Source: Weeksellaceae bacterium (lineage in GTDB: Bacteria > Bacteroidota > Bacteroidia > Flavobacteriales > Weeksellaceae). Taken from it: a stretch of 64,000 nucleotides of DNA. A program made the position numbers and the translations under genes. Where the stretch lies: assembly GCA_022013695.1 (NCBI GenBank), contig JAKLPS010000032.1, positions 41,385-105,384 on the forward strand, given 5' to 3'. The notes under the pieces were generated by a model that made no database searches, was not told the DNA's origin, and saw nothing but the letters and a program-made list of their open reading frames with translations. Shown here piece after piece: positions 8,285 to 16,846 of the stretch. Positions within the stretch are counted from its first letter, which is position 1; every line of letters starts with the position of its first letter.

Positions 8285-9463
8285 TTATTCTACTTCGTCC
8301 AAAGATTCCAGGATGATTTTGCATCCTTTTCGGATTTCATCTTCTGAGATCGTCAAAGGTGGCGAGATGCGCATATATTCATTGCGATACATTTGCCAAA
8401 AGACAATCAAGCCTTTTTCCATGCATCTGGCGGCGACTTTCAAAGAATATTCTGCTGAGCCAAGATTGACGGCCAACATCAAACCTTTTCCGTTCACATT
8501 TTTGATTTTTGGATGTGCCAGCAGTTCGCGGAAGAGCTTTTCTTTTTGATCAATTTCTTGCATCAATCCGCTTTCCAAAACTTCCTTCAAAGTCGCAAGC
8601 GAAGCTGCTGCAATCAACGGATTTCCGCCAAAAGTCGTAACGTGCCCTAACTTTGGCGAATGTGAAAGGCTACTCATTATTTCTGCCGAACTCATAAAAG
8701 CGCCGACTGGCACGCCGCCGCCCATTCCTTTGCCCATCACCAGAATATCAGGCACGATTCCGTAATGCTCGAAGGCAAACAGGTTTCCCGTACGTCCAAA
8801 ACCCGGCTGGATCTCATCGAGAATGAGCAACGCGCCTACTTCCTCGCAACGTTTTTTCAGGTGGAGAAAATAATTTTCATTTGGCACTATAAATCCCGCT
8901 GCACCTTGGATGGTTTCTACAATCACGCAGGCTGTTTTCTCTGTAATTCTATCCAAATGGTTCTCATTATTGAACTCAATAAAATTGACCATCGGTAACA
9001 AGGGACGAAATTCTCGTTTATGAACTTCGTTTCCTGCAACCGAAAGCGCGCCGTGCGTGTTCCCGTGATAGGCTTCTTTGAAGGCGATGATTTCTTCTCT
9101 TCCTGTATAACGTTTTGCTAATTTCAAACTGCCGTCAACGGCTTCTGCGCCAGAGTTGACGAGATATGTGACTTCCAAAGGTTCAGGTGTAGCTTCTGCC
9201 AAAAGCTTGCAAAGCGCAACGGGTTTTTCCTGAGCATATTCGCCGTAAACCATCACGTGTAGATACTTATCCGCCTGTTCTTTGATCGCGTTCACGATTT
9301 TCGGATGCGAATGTCCCAACGTGTTTGCAGAAACGCCGGCTACAAAATCCAGATAGGCTTTTCCGTCTTTTCCGTAGATGTAGCTTCCTTCTGCTTTTTC
9401 CACTTCGAAACCTGCGGCGTAAGGTGTGGTTTGGGCTTGGTATTTGAAAAAATCGGTCTTCAT
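8285..9463 (-). CDS. Class III aminotransferase (acetylornithine/4-aminobutyrate type)
   Basis: A 392-aa PLP enzyme of the aspartate aminotransferase family, fold type I class III. Visible motifs: SGAEA at 104-108 (phosphate binding), the aspartate of LILDEIQPGFGRTG at 216 and the Schiff-base lysine in LVMGKGMGGG at 245. The family covers acetylornithine, ornithine and GABA aminotransferases; I cannot choose between them from motifs, and there are no arginine genes nearby. The C-terminus is complete. It is read alone, between two gaps of about 250 bp. Confidence 0.9.
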   Translation of the reverse strand: MKTDFFKYQAQTTPYAAGFEVEKAEGSYIYGKDGKAYLDFVAGVSANTLGHSHPKIVNAIKEQADKYLHVMVYGEYAQEKPVALCKLLAEATPEPLEVTYLVNSGAEAVDGSLKLAKRYTGREEIIAFKEAYHGNTHGALSVAGNEVHKREFRPLLPMVNFIEFNNENHLDRITEKTACVIVETIQGAAGFIVPNENYFLHLKKRCEEVGALLILDEIQPGFGRTGNLFAFEHYGIVPDILVMGKGMGGGVPVGAFMSSAEIMSSLSHSPKLGHVTTFGGNPLIAAASLATLKEVLESGLMQEIDQKEKLFRELLAHPKIKNVNGKGLMLAVNLGSAEYSLKVAARCMEKGLIVFWQMYRNEYMRISPPLTISEDEIRKGCKIILESLDEVE

Positions 9464-9592
9464 TTTTTTGAGTAGATGTTAGAAATTAGATTTAAAATCA
9501 AATGATTTTGCTTATAGATGAGCTTCTAAACTTGTGCGAAGTTCGTCATTTTTGAGATGTCGATTTCACTAAATGAAAAAAATTTCAATCTC

Positions 9593-9680
9593 GGCGAAGC
9601 GCGCCCCGACCTGAGTGGAGCTCTTTTTCTTTTTTGAGAAAAAAGAAAAAAGCGGGAACGGAGGGCGGATCAAGGCGCCC
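9593..9680. repeat. GC-rich intergenic hairpin repeat with long T/A inverted arms
   Basis: The core is a hairpin with left arm at 9623-9635 (CTTTTTCTTTTTT), loop GAG and right arm at 9639-9652 (six A, G, six A, G). It is flanked by unusually GC-rich tracts, GCGAAGCGCGCCCCGACC on the left and AGGGCGGATCAAGGCGCCC on the right, in an otherwise AT-rich gap. I recall near-identical elements scattered between genes of Chryseobacterium-type genomes, but did not search. The T-run on either strand also makes it a possible bidirectional terminator for the flanking genes. Confidence 0.6.
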
Positions 9681-9709
9681 AAATTTCGACTTTGCTCAAT
9701 GCAGCAGAA

Positions 9710-11458
9710 TTACTTCTTAACCCGTATTGGTGTTTTTGGTTTATTTTTTTCTTCTAATTTTTTACGCTCGGCTTCGGCTCTTTCGTAGAGCAAATTGTCG
9801 GATAGATAAACGGTTTCCGGATAGTTGGGCGTATCCAGAGATATGTCGCTCCTTTTCTGCGGGCGGTCTTTTGTATTCCAATTGAAATCTTTGAAAAAAC
9901 GTTCTTCCTTGGATATTTTGCTCATCGGGTAGGTGTCCGTATTCGCGCCGATATTGCAGTCGACGACTTCCAGGCGACGTTCCAAAAATCGGGCGACAAT
10001 TTCGCCGCAAGTCGAGAGCGCAACGCCAATTCTGGTAACTTGCTTGGTTTTTTCGTTCGTATCATCGGCATAAGTTATGGCTTGGGCATTGCCGACTGCC
10101 TTTGCCATATCGATGACGTTATCCTTTAGATAGACGATCATATTTTTGCTTTTGATCTGGTTGAATTCGTCTTTCAGATTGAGAGAATCGGCTTTGCTGA
10201 TGGCAAAGGCATTCCCAATAACTCGGATAGAATCGGTGATTTCCTTTTCGGGGTCGCTGTACACGCGAATCTCGTCGCCAGTGACCTGTTTTACGCCCAT
10301 CCAAAGGATTGGTTTTCGCATCAGATGCATCTCGCCGTCTGTCTCGTTGAAGCTGAGAGAGTCTGCACGGCCTTGCATATCGGTTTTGAAAATCCGCACT
10401 TTTCTGAAAGCCCGCAAGAAGCTTTTTTTCTTGCGATTGTCGGCAGAATCCGGTTTTTGGTAACTTAGAAATTTATCTGCGGCAAAATAAACCGAATCTT
10501 TACTGAGAATCTTGACGGCGTAGGGCTTATCGGTGACCATTGCAGAATCTTTTTTTTCGTAGATCTCGCCATAGCCACCTTTGATATAACGCTTTTGCTG
10601 CGGATCGTCCAAGGTCACATTTCCGTTTCCTTTTCCGAATCCGGTGTTTCTGTTGTAGTATAATTTGTCGCCGCTGAGGATTTTGTCATTATAATATATT
10701 CTGGAATTTTTATTGAGGAAGGATTCGCCGGTTTTCGAATTGTAAGTTCCTAATTCTGTATAGACGTAATTTCTGGGGTTGGCTTTGTCCCTGATGGTTG
10801 TAGGGCCCGAGAAATCCGACGTTCCTGTGTTTTGATTCTGCTTGATATTGTCGCTGATGATCGTATATTTGTCAGTTTCAATATTGGATCTTCCTATGAA
10901 ATCGATCATTTTGGAGTTGAGGTAGTAAGTTGCCGATTTGGTGTACATCACGCTTCCGTCATTGCTGTAGATGGTGCCACCGGAGTTGAAATAAGCGGTG
11001 TTTGGGATTTTGTCGTAGTAGAGTATTTCAGTTTTGATGGTCTGTTTGGGATCCGTGAGGACAACGTTTCTTCGGGCAATTCCGCGCTGGGTATTGCCGT
11101 CATATTCCATTTCTTCCGCCGTTATTCGGTTTCCATCTGCGGTCGTCAGAACCACATTACCGATGGCTCTTAGAAAATTCTCTTTCTGATAGAAAACCAC
11201 CTCGTCTGCCGTGAGAACTGATCCTTGATGCTCGAAAACGACGTGGCCAGAGAAGACGGGATTGCCTTCGTATTTGTCTGGTTTGACGCCAAAGGTGTCG
11301 GAATGCCTATGCTGAACTTTTTTGGAAGTTTCGCCTTGCTGATTGGGACTGTTGAAAAAAGCATCCTTTACCAAACCTGTATTTTGGGTTGGCGTCACTT
11401 GTGAAAAGCTTCTTACAACCATTAAAAGTAAAATAAAAAGAAGGATTTTCTTCATCAA
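9710..11458 (-). CDS. OstA-like protein (LPS transport, LptA/LptD-N-like)
   Basis: A 582-aa protein with a signal peptide (MMKKILLFILLLMVVRSFSQ). From about residue 50 it shows repeated short beta-strand units typical of the OstA/LptA jellyroll, for example GHVVFEHQGSVLTADEVVFYQKEN, EMEYDGNTQRGIARRNVV and YYNDKILSGDKLYYNRNTG. Such periplasmic proteins in Bacteroidota are thought to form part of the lipopolysaccharide bridge from inner to outer membrane. The C-terminus ends in a charged KKLEEKNKPKTPIRVKK tail. It overlaps the Fur-family gene by 4 bp (ATGA type), so the two are translationally coupled. Confidence 0.87.
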   Translation of the reverse strand: MMKKILLFILLLMVVRSFSQVTPTQNTGLVKDAFFNSPNQQGETSKKVQHRHSDTFGVKPDKYEGNPVFSGHVVFEHQGSVLTADEVVFYQKENFLRAIGNVVLTTADGNRITAEEMEYDGNTQRGIARRNVVLTDPKQTIKTEILYYDKIPNTAYFNSGGTIYSNDGSVMYTKSATYYLNSKMIDFIGRSNIETDKYTIISDNIKQNQNTGTSDFSGPTTIRDKANPRNYVYTELGTYNSKTGESFLNKNSRIYYNDKILSGDKLYYNRNTGFGKGNGNVTLDDPQQKRYIKGGYGEIYEKKDSAMVTDKPYAVKILSKDSVYFAADKFLSYQKPDSADNRKKKSFLRAFRKVRIFKTDMQGRADSLSFNETDGEMHLMRKPILWMGVKQVTGDEIRVYSDPEKEITDSIRVIGNAFAISKADSLNLKDEFNQIKSKNMIVYLKDNVIDMAKAVGNAQAITYADDTNEKTKQVTRIGVALSTCGEIVARFLERRLEVVDCNIGANTDTYPMSKISKEERFFKDFNWNTKDRPQKRSDISLDTPNYPETVYLSDNLLYERAEAERKKLEEKNKPKTPIRVKK

Positions 11459-11934
11459 TTTTCAGCCTTCTTGTGTCCGTAGAAGTACAGAGAATGCGTA
11501 TCAATACTTACACCAAATGCTTTTTCTATGGATTCTTTGATGCCTTGGATTCTGGGATCGCAGAATTCTATGATTTCCTCGATGACCTTGTCCGAATCTT
11601 CCTTGTAGATCACCAGATGATCGTGCTGCTTGTCAAAATAGGATTTTTCGTAAGACGAGGTGCTCAATGTTTTTTCGCCAAACTGGTGCTTTCTGATCAA
11701 GCCTGCATCTAGGAAAATCTCGATTGTATTGTAGATCGTAGCCTTGCTCACGTGGTATTTTTTGTGCATCATCAGAAGATAGAGATCATCCACGTTGAAA
11801 TGATGCTCCATATTGTAGATCTCCTCCAAGATGGTGTAGCGCTCCGGGGTGTTGCGGAATCCTTTGTCCATCAGGTATTGTCTCAGAACATCTTTTATGG
11901 TAGCGATATTCAACTCTTTTTGTTTCGTATCCAT
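11455..11934 (-). CDS. Fur family transcriptional regulator
   Basis: A 159-aa regulator. The N-terminal winged helix contains the recognition helix segment HVSKATIYNTIEIFLDAGLI at residues 61-80, typical of Fur. The C-terminal dimer domain has HDH at 104-106, as in the Fur metal site, but the CxxC that normally follows and binds structural zinc is replaced by IYKE. Only a lone Cys is left (EFCDPRI). It therefore belongs to Fur but may use different metal ligands. It is translationally coupled to the OstA-like gene, which suggests shared expression or a target in envelope biogenesis. Confidence 0.88.
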   Translation of the reverse strand: MDTKQKELNIATIKDVLRQYLMDKGFRNTPERYTILEEIYNMEHHFNVDDLYLLMMHKKYHVSKATIYNTIEIFLDAGLIRKHQFGEKTLSTSSYEKSYFDKQHDHLVIYKEDSDKVIEEIIEFCDPRIQGIKESIEKAFGVSIDTHSLYFYGHKKAEN

Positions 11935-11963
11935 CTTACAAAATTAGCGAATTTTTTTCAGGA

Positions 11964-13943
11964 TTAATCAAAATGCTTTCCTTCGACTCTTTCTATTTTC
12001 TCGGTCTTTATTTTTTGATCGAGTAGGGGTGCAGATTCTACCACCACGTTGTGACTTGCAAAGCCGTAAGCCGTAAAATCGTTGCTGCCCAGTTTTTTTA
12101 CAAAATTGTACATATTCAGCACGATTTTGTCTCGGATGGTCAGCAATAAGTCATTGATATACACATTATCGATAATCACAAATTTGAGATCCGGCGGGAT
12201 GTTGTGCATTCTCAGCGATGGATGCGAACTTCTGGAGGGGATGGTTCCTTCGTCCATCATTTCTGCCAAAACTTGCTGGAAATAATCGTTGATACGCCTG
12301 TCCCGTTTGAAACCCAGCAGGAAGCTGATTTTGTAAATCGTACCGGGCAAAATCTCCTCGACGTTGTATTTGAAAGTATAAGGATCTTCCTGATTCACAA
12401 TATTAAGAATGAAATAATGATCTGCCCTTTTCGGCTGTGCTCGGATAATGGAATAGATGATCTTAGACTCCACCTCGTCATCTCTTTTGGCACGGCTGAT
12501 GAAGGCCAGATTGGTCGCATATTTAGGGATGGTCTCATCCAGCTTCATATCTTTTATCGTGGAAATATATTTTTCCAGTTTTACGAATTTGATGAAAGTG
12601 GTTTTGATAATTCTACCGTTGTACCAAGCATACATACACAAGCCTATGAAGCCTGCAAGGAAAACCGACATCCATCCGCCATCAAAGAATTTGATGATGT
12701 TTGCGCTGAAAAATCCACCTTCGATGATGACGTAAACCAAGGCAAAAAGTGCAATCCAGATTTTGTTGGTGCGCGTTTTCAGAAACCAGAAAACCAACAA
12801 TATCGTCGTCATCAGCATTGTAACAGTGATAGAAAGCCCATAAGCAGCTTCCATTCTTCCAGATTCCTTGAAGTAGATTACCACAATGAAACAGAGGATC
12901 AAAAGCCCCCAATTGATTTTCGGAATGTACATTTGCCCTTTGATGCCCGAAGGATATTCGATCTCCTGATTGGGCCAAAAGTTGAGCGACATCGCTTCCG
13001 AAAACATCGTAAAGGCGCCCGTGATTACGGCTTGGCTCGCAATGATGGCAGCCATCGTTGCGAGGATCACGCCAGGAATGATAAACCACTCGGGCATAAT
13101 TCCGAAAAATGGATTTGTGCCTCGGAACACCTCGTGGTAGTTGTTCAGCAACCAAGCGCCTTGACCTAAGTAGTTCAAAATCAACATCAACTTCACAAAT
13201 ATCCAACTCACTTGTATATTCTTCATGCCACAATGCCCAAGATCGGAATACAAAGCTTCCGCTCCAGTGGTACAAAGAAAAACGGCGCCTAAAATAATAA
13301 TTGCGCTGGGCGAGTTATAAATCAATTTCACGGCATAGTACGGATTGAAAGCTCGCAGGATAGATGGATGTTCTACAAGATGCACAAGACCAAAACCGCC
13401 CAACACTAAAAACCAAAGCACCATTACCGGCCCAAAAAATTTCCCAATGAAACTGGTTCCAAACTGTTGCACAATGAAAATGACGATCAAAATAGCCAGA
13501 GTTATCGGGACAACGGGCGGCTTGTGCGTCACCAATTCCAACCCTTCTATGGCAGACATTACCGTAAGAGATGGCGTGATGATGCTGTCCGCAACCAATG
13601 CTGCGCCACCGATGATCGCTATCAAGTAAAGCCATTTTTTCTTGAATCTTTTGACAAGAGAGTATAGCGATAGAATTCCACCCTCACCTTTGTTGTCGGC
13701 TTGCAGGGCAATGATGACATATTTGATGGTGGTCTGCAAAGTGAGGGTCCAAATGATGCAGGAAAGTGCCCCTTCAATATATTCTTCAGAAATGATTCCA
13801 CCCGCTTTTCCAGCGTTGATGATGGCCTTCATCACGTACAACGGCGATGTTCCGATGTCTCCGAAAACAATCCCCAATGAAACCAAAACTCCAATCCAGG
13901 AAAGTTTTTTGAGGTCAAAATGACCAGTGCTACCTTGCGACAT
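11964..13943 (-). CDS. kup: KUP system potassium uptake protein
   Basis: A 659-aa inner-membrane K+ importer. The N-terminal GVLVSLGIVFGDIGTSPLYV is the KUP signature, followed by about twelve membrane segments to residue about 440 and a C-terminal cytoplasmic domain (from about KLEKYISTIKDMKLDETI). Sequence marks include GEGGILSLYSLVK and GALFLCTTGAEALYSDLGH-like text (here GAVFLCTTGAEALYSDLGH). Length is usual for the family. A TAAATTTG box on the minus strand at 13973-13980 is a probable promoter; the Fur/OstA pair lies 30 bp downstream. Confidence 0.96.
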   Translation of the reverse strand: MSQGSTGHFDLKKLSWIGVLVSLGIVFGDIGTSPLYVMKAIINAGKAGGIISEEYIEGALSCIIWTLTLQTTIKYVIIALQADNKGEGGILSLYSLVKRFKKKWLYLIAIIGGAALVADSIITPSLTVMSAIEGLELVTHKPPVVPITLAILIVIFIVQQFGTSFIGKFFGPVMVLWFLVLGGFGLVHLVEHPSILRAFNPYYAVKLIYNSPSAIIILGAVFLCTTGAEALYSDLGHCGMKNIQVSWIFVKLMLILNYLGQGAWLLNNYHEVFRGTNPFFGIMPEWFIIPGVILATMAAIIASQAVITGAFTMFSEAMSLNFWPNQEIEYPSGIKGQMYIPKINWGLLILCFIVVIYFKESGRMEAAYGLSITVTMLMTTILLVFWFLKTRTNKIWIALFALVYVIIEGGFFSANIIKFFDGGWMSVFLAGFIGLCMYAWYNGRIIKTTFIKFVKLEKYISTIKDMKLDETIPKYATNLAFISRAKRDDEVESKIIYSIIRAQPKRADHYFILNIVNQEDPYTFKYNVEEILPGTIYKISFLLGFKRDRRINDYFQQVLAEMMDEGTIPSRSSHPSLRMHNIPPDLKFVIIDNVYINDLLLTIRDKIVLNMYNFVKKLGSNDFTAYGFASHNVVVESAPLLDQKIKTEKIERVEGKHFD

Positions 13944-13972
13944 AATGTAAGAATAATTGAAAAATAATTTTG

Positions 13973-13980
13973 CAAATTTA
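13973..13980 (-). promoter_or_regulatory. TANNTTTG box upstream of kup
   Basis: TAAATTTG on the minus strand, 29 nt before the kup ATG. A well-spaced -33 TTTG is not obvious, so the assignment rests on the -7 box alone. Confidence 0.4.
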
Positions 13981-14089
13981 GATTATTTTACAGTCTTAAG
14001 AATTTTTTTCAAGAAAATGTAATATTAAAAAATTTTGGATGCCCAAAAAATTGATTTTCAAGAAATTGAAGGCTGCATTTCATCGGATT

Positions 14090-14416
14090 TTATAGATAGA
14101 AACGGAAACGCCATCGTTTTCTTTTTTTGAGATAATCAGGATTTTCTTCATTGGCAAAAGCCTCTCGCTCGAAGCTGATATTGCGATAAGCCATAGTCCA
14201 ATCTTTATATTTAAGATATTTGATGTAATATTCTGAAAGATACCAAATGTAAAAGGGAATAATCAAAAGTTCCAGTTGCTGCCGAAGATGAATTTTCTCG
14301 TGATCGATGAGTACTTTATTTTGCCGATCTTCCGTTTTTCTAAGAAAAATAAACGGAAACAAAGTAATCCCCGAAATTTTAGTATTTTTGAGTAATCTTT
14401 GGCAAACAATTATCAT
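14090..14416 (-). CDS. Small membrane protein with HExxH motif
   Basis: A 108-aa basic protein. It has HEKIH at residues 39-43 directly before a hydrophobic segment (about 46-63), and EREA at about 83-86 that could supply a third metal ligand as in gluzincin-like or M56-type peptidases. Two hydrophobic stretches (about 15-25 and 48-63) suggest membrane association. The catalytic fold would be very small; it resembles an isolated M56/BlaR1 core without the rest. On the minus strand TATCTTTG lies 4 nt before the ATG. Activity is unproven and the family is not recognised with certainty. Confidence 0.6.
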   Translation of the reverse strand: MIIVCQRLLKNTKISGITLFPFIFLRKTEDRQNKVLIDHEKIHLRQQLELLIIPFYIWYLSEYYIKYLKYKDWTMAYRNISFEREAFANEENPDYLKKRKRWRFRFYL

Positions 14417-14420
14417 CCAT

Positions 14421-14428
14421 CAAAGATA
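14421..14428 (-). promoter_or_regulatory. TANNTTTG promoter box, 4 nt before the ATG of the HExxH gene
   Basis: TATCTTTG then ATGG then the ATG at 14416 (minus strand). The same 4-nt spacing occurs at yqgE and at the Nudix gene, suggesting a leaderless transcript. Confidence 0.45.
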
Positions 14429-14454
14429 AAAATTTTGGTATAGTTTTTTAACTT

Positions 14455-14631
14455 ATGCAGAGAGATGACATCAAAGAGAACGAAGACTTCTACTATAACG
14501 AGCAAGGTTATAAGGTTTTTACAGAGAAATTCCACTTGAAACGTGGCTATTGCTGCAAAAGCGGTTGCAAACATTGCCCGTACGGCTACGATAAAAAAAC
14601 AGATACTTTTCTAAAAAAATCTAAAAATTAA
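14455..14631 (+). CDS. DUF5522 domain protein, cysteine-rich, 58 aa
   Basis: A short frame, MQRDDIKENEDFYYNEQGYK at its start and GYCCKSGCKHCPYGY at residues 31-45, ending at TAA 14629-14631. The CC-x3-C-x2-C arrangement with HCPYGY is the hallmark of the small DUF5522 proteins (about 50-60 aa) seen next to various genes in Bacteroidota; the cysteines could bind zinc or an iron-sulfur cluster. Function unknown. It is divergent from the HExxH gene (38 bp between starts) and 62 bp before the DUF4136 lipoprotein. Confidence 0.85.
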   Translation: MQRDDIKENEDFYYNEQGYKVFTEKFHLKRGYCCKSGCKHCPYGYDKKTDTFLKKSKN

Positions 14632-14693
14632 ATAAAATGAAATCGATGTTCGGCTCCTCCATACTGACTTTAAAAACCCATAAAATTTACATT

Positions 14694-15227
14694 ATGAAAA
14701 AATATGCCTTCATATTACTGGTCGCAGTTTCCCTTGGGGCAACTTCTTGCAGCCCATTCCAAGTGAAATCCGATTATTCTGCAACGGCCAATTTTGCCAA
14801 TTATAAAACTTATCTTCTGAGAACCGACGACCTGAAACTGAATGATCTCGACAAAGACCGCGTTCTGAATGAACTATCCAAGCAATTGCAGGCAAAAACT
14901 TTGACTTCTGCCCCGAATCCAGATTTGATCATCAACGTGAAAGCTTCCCATAAGAAGGTTCAAGACATTCAAACATCGTACGGCGGCGGCTTCGGCTGGG
15001 GAAATCCTTATGGCTGGGGCGGTGGCTTTGGAATGGGAAACACCTGGACCAACAATTACAACAGCGGAACAATCATCGTAGATATCATCGATGCAAAAAC
15101 CCAAAAACTCGTTTGGCAAGGCGTTGGAAGCGGACTTTCTGTAGATTCGCCAAAGTCGAAACAAAGACAAATCCCGGAAGTTGTGGCCGAAATGATGAAA
15201 AATTATCCGCCGCAGAAAGGGAAGTAA
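14694..15227 (+). CDS. DUF4136 domain lipoprotein
   Basis: About 177 aa from ATG 14694 (MKKYAFILLVAVSLGATSC). The first 18 residues are a lipoprotein signal peptide with the acceptor Cys at 19. The mature part has the DUF4136 pattern: SDYSATANFANYKTYLL near the start, a glycine/tryptophan-rich insert (YGGGFGWGNPYGWGGGFGMG) at about residues 100-119, then GTIIVDIIDAKTQKLVWQG and a basic C-terminus. It is anchored in the envelope; function unknown. An upstream in-frame ATG at 14637 would put 19 non-signal residues in front of the signal peptide and is rejected. Confidence 0.88.
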   Translation: MKKYAFILLVAVSLGATSCSPFQVKSDYSATANFANYKTYLLRTDDLKLNDLDKDRVLNELSKQLQAKTLTSAPNPDLIINVKASHKKVQDIQTSYGGGFGWGNPYGWGGGFGMGNTWTNNYNSGTIIVDIIDAKTQKLVWQGVGSGLSVDSPKSKQRQIPEVVAEMMKNYPPQKGK

Positions 15228-15561
15228 TCCGAAGCGATATTCGGATCATTTGCCAATTAACCAGCGATTAAAATCTTGTTTCAAAAATTATTGAAGCCGA
15301 TTCGTTTCTAATGAATCGGTTTTTTCTTGGCTTAATCTCAATTGAAATAAAAGTTAATGATGGAAAAAAAACTGAAAGACATAAACTGAAAATTCTACAA
15401 AAGATAGAATGGTTTCTGTGGTTAATTATGATTTTTTCCATCGCTTTAACGTAGAAATAAAGGGGCTACTTCGTTTCCCATGTCGAAAGCTTTTTTTGCA
15501 GATATTTTCTCGTTATGTGCTCAAATTTCTTTAATTTGCACTGCTAAAAATAATTTAAACA
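15228..15561 (+). other. 334-bp gap before fabV
   Basis: It holds the terminator at 15297-15326 and then AT-rich DNA leading to fabV. The best promoter-like string is TTAATTTG at 15531-15538, one base off TANNTTTG, without a clear -33. No gene seen. Confidence 0.5.
15297..15326 (+). terminator. Intrinsic terminator after DUF4136 gene
   Basis: Stem CCGATTC (15297-15303) with GAATCGG (15313-15319), 9-nt loop, followed by six T. Confidence 0.75.
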
Positions 15562-16764
15562 ATGATTATTCAACCAAGAACAAGAGGATTTATATGTTTG
15601 ACCGCACACCCAGACGGTGCCCTTCAAAACGTAAAAAATCAAATAGAATATGTGAAGTCCAAGGGCGCAATCAAAAACGGTCCCAAAAAAGTTTTGGTGA
15701 TTGGCGCTTCAACAGGTTTTGGACTTTCTTCCAGAATCGCTGCTGCTTTTGGTTCCGGTGCCGCAACCATTGGTGTTTTCTTCGAAAAAACAGCGTCTGA
15801 AGGCAAGATGGGAACCGCAGGCTGGTACAACTCGGCCGCTTTTGAAAAAGAAGCACACGAGGCGGGACTGTATGCAAAAAGCATCAACGGCGACGCATTT
15901 TCTGATGAAGTGAAAAAGCAAACCATCGACCTCATCCAGAAAGACTTGGGACAAGTTGATTTGGTTGTTTACAGTTTGGCTTCTCCCAGAAGAACTCATC
16001 CCAAAACAGGTGTGGCGCACTCGTCCGTCCTGAAACCCATCGGGAAATCCTACACCAACAAAACCGTCGATTTCCACACAGGTGTTGTTTCTGAAGTCAC
16101 AATTGCGCCGGTTGAAAATGATGAAGACATTTCCAATACCATCGCAGTGATGGGTGGCGAAGATTGGAAATTCTGGATAGAAGATATGAAAGCAGCAGGC
16201 GTGTTGGCAGATGGTGTCAAAACCGTAGCTTACTCGTACATCGGCCCAGAACTGACTTTCCCAATCTACCGAAACGGAACCATTGGGCAGGCCAAAAATG
16301 ATCTGGAAGCAACGGTAACCGTCCTCAATAATTTGTTAAAAGACCTAAACGGAAGTTCCTACGTTTCTGTAAACAAAGCTTTGGTAACCCAATCCAGCTC
16401 GGCAATTCCGGTGGTGCCGCTGTATATTTCTTTGCTGTATAAAGTGATGAAAGCTAAAGGAACGCACGAAGGAACTATTGAACAGATGCAAAGGCTTTTC
16501 GCAGAACGATTGTACAGAGAAGATGGCCAGATTCCTTTGGATGATGCCAGCAGAATCCGAATTGATGACTGGGAAATGGCGAGCGACGTGCAGGCGGAAG
16601 TGGATAGATTATGGCAAGAAACGACGACGGAAAATCTTTCCAAAATCAGTGATATAGCAGGTTACAGGAAAGAATTCTTCAACCTTTTCGGTTTCGAAGT
16701 GGATGGAATCGATTACGAAAAAGAGGCCAACGAGAACGTACCAATTCCGAGTATTGCATCGTAG
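15562..16764 (+). CDS. fabV: Enoyl-[acyl-carrier-protein] reductase FabV (NADH)
   Basis: A 400-aa FabV/trans-2-enoyl reductase that performs the last reduction in fatty-acid elongation. Features: N-terminal PRTRGFICLTAHPDGA, dinucleotide site GASTGFGL at 48-55, and the Tyr-x8-Lys catalytic pair at Y236/K245 in FPIYRNGTIGQAK (FabI has Tyr-x6-Lys). Length is exactly that of the family. FabV enzymes are insensitive to triclosan in other bacteria, so this gene predicts tolerance, though that is inference. It is monocistronic, ending in a terminator at 16817. Confidence 0.95.
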   Translation: MIIQPRTRGFICLTAHPDGALQNVKNQIEYVKSKGAIKNGPKKVLVIGASTGFGLSSRIAAAFGSGAATIGVFFEKTASEGKMGTAGWYNSAAFEKEAHEAGLYAKSINGDAFSDEVKKQTIDLIQKDLGQVDLVVYSLASPRRTHPKTGVAHSSVLKPIGKSYTNKTVDFHTGVVSEVTIAPVENDEDISNTIAVMGGEDWKFWIEDMKAAGVLADGVKTVAYSYIGPELTFPIYRNGTIGQAKNDLEATVTVLNNLLKDLNGSSYVSVNKALVTQSSSAIPVVPLYISLLYKVMKAKGTHEGTIEQMQRLFAERLYREDGQIPLDDASRIRIDDWEMASDVQAEVDRLWQETTTENLSKISDIAGYRKEFFNLFGFEVDGIDYEKEANENVPIPSIAS

Positions 16765-16816
16765 CAATTAATAGTTAGACGAAGAATTTAGATTCAAAAA
16801 ATAATTTAAACATACA

Positions 16817-16846
16817 ACGGCTCTTTTTCAAGGAGCTGTTTTTTTA
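16817..16846 (+). terminator. Intrinsic terminator after fabV
   Basis: Stem ACGGCTC (16817-16823) with GAGCTGT (16833-16839), one G-T pair, followed by a T-run reaching into the end of the convergent acyltransferase gene. Confidence 0.7.

Noticed and set aside
12204..13169. Long open frame antisense to kup (321 codons)
   Set aside because: Composition is low-complexity and family-free, while the opposite strand encodes a full KUP with all its motifs.
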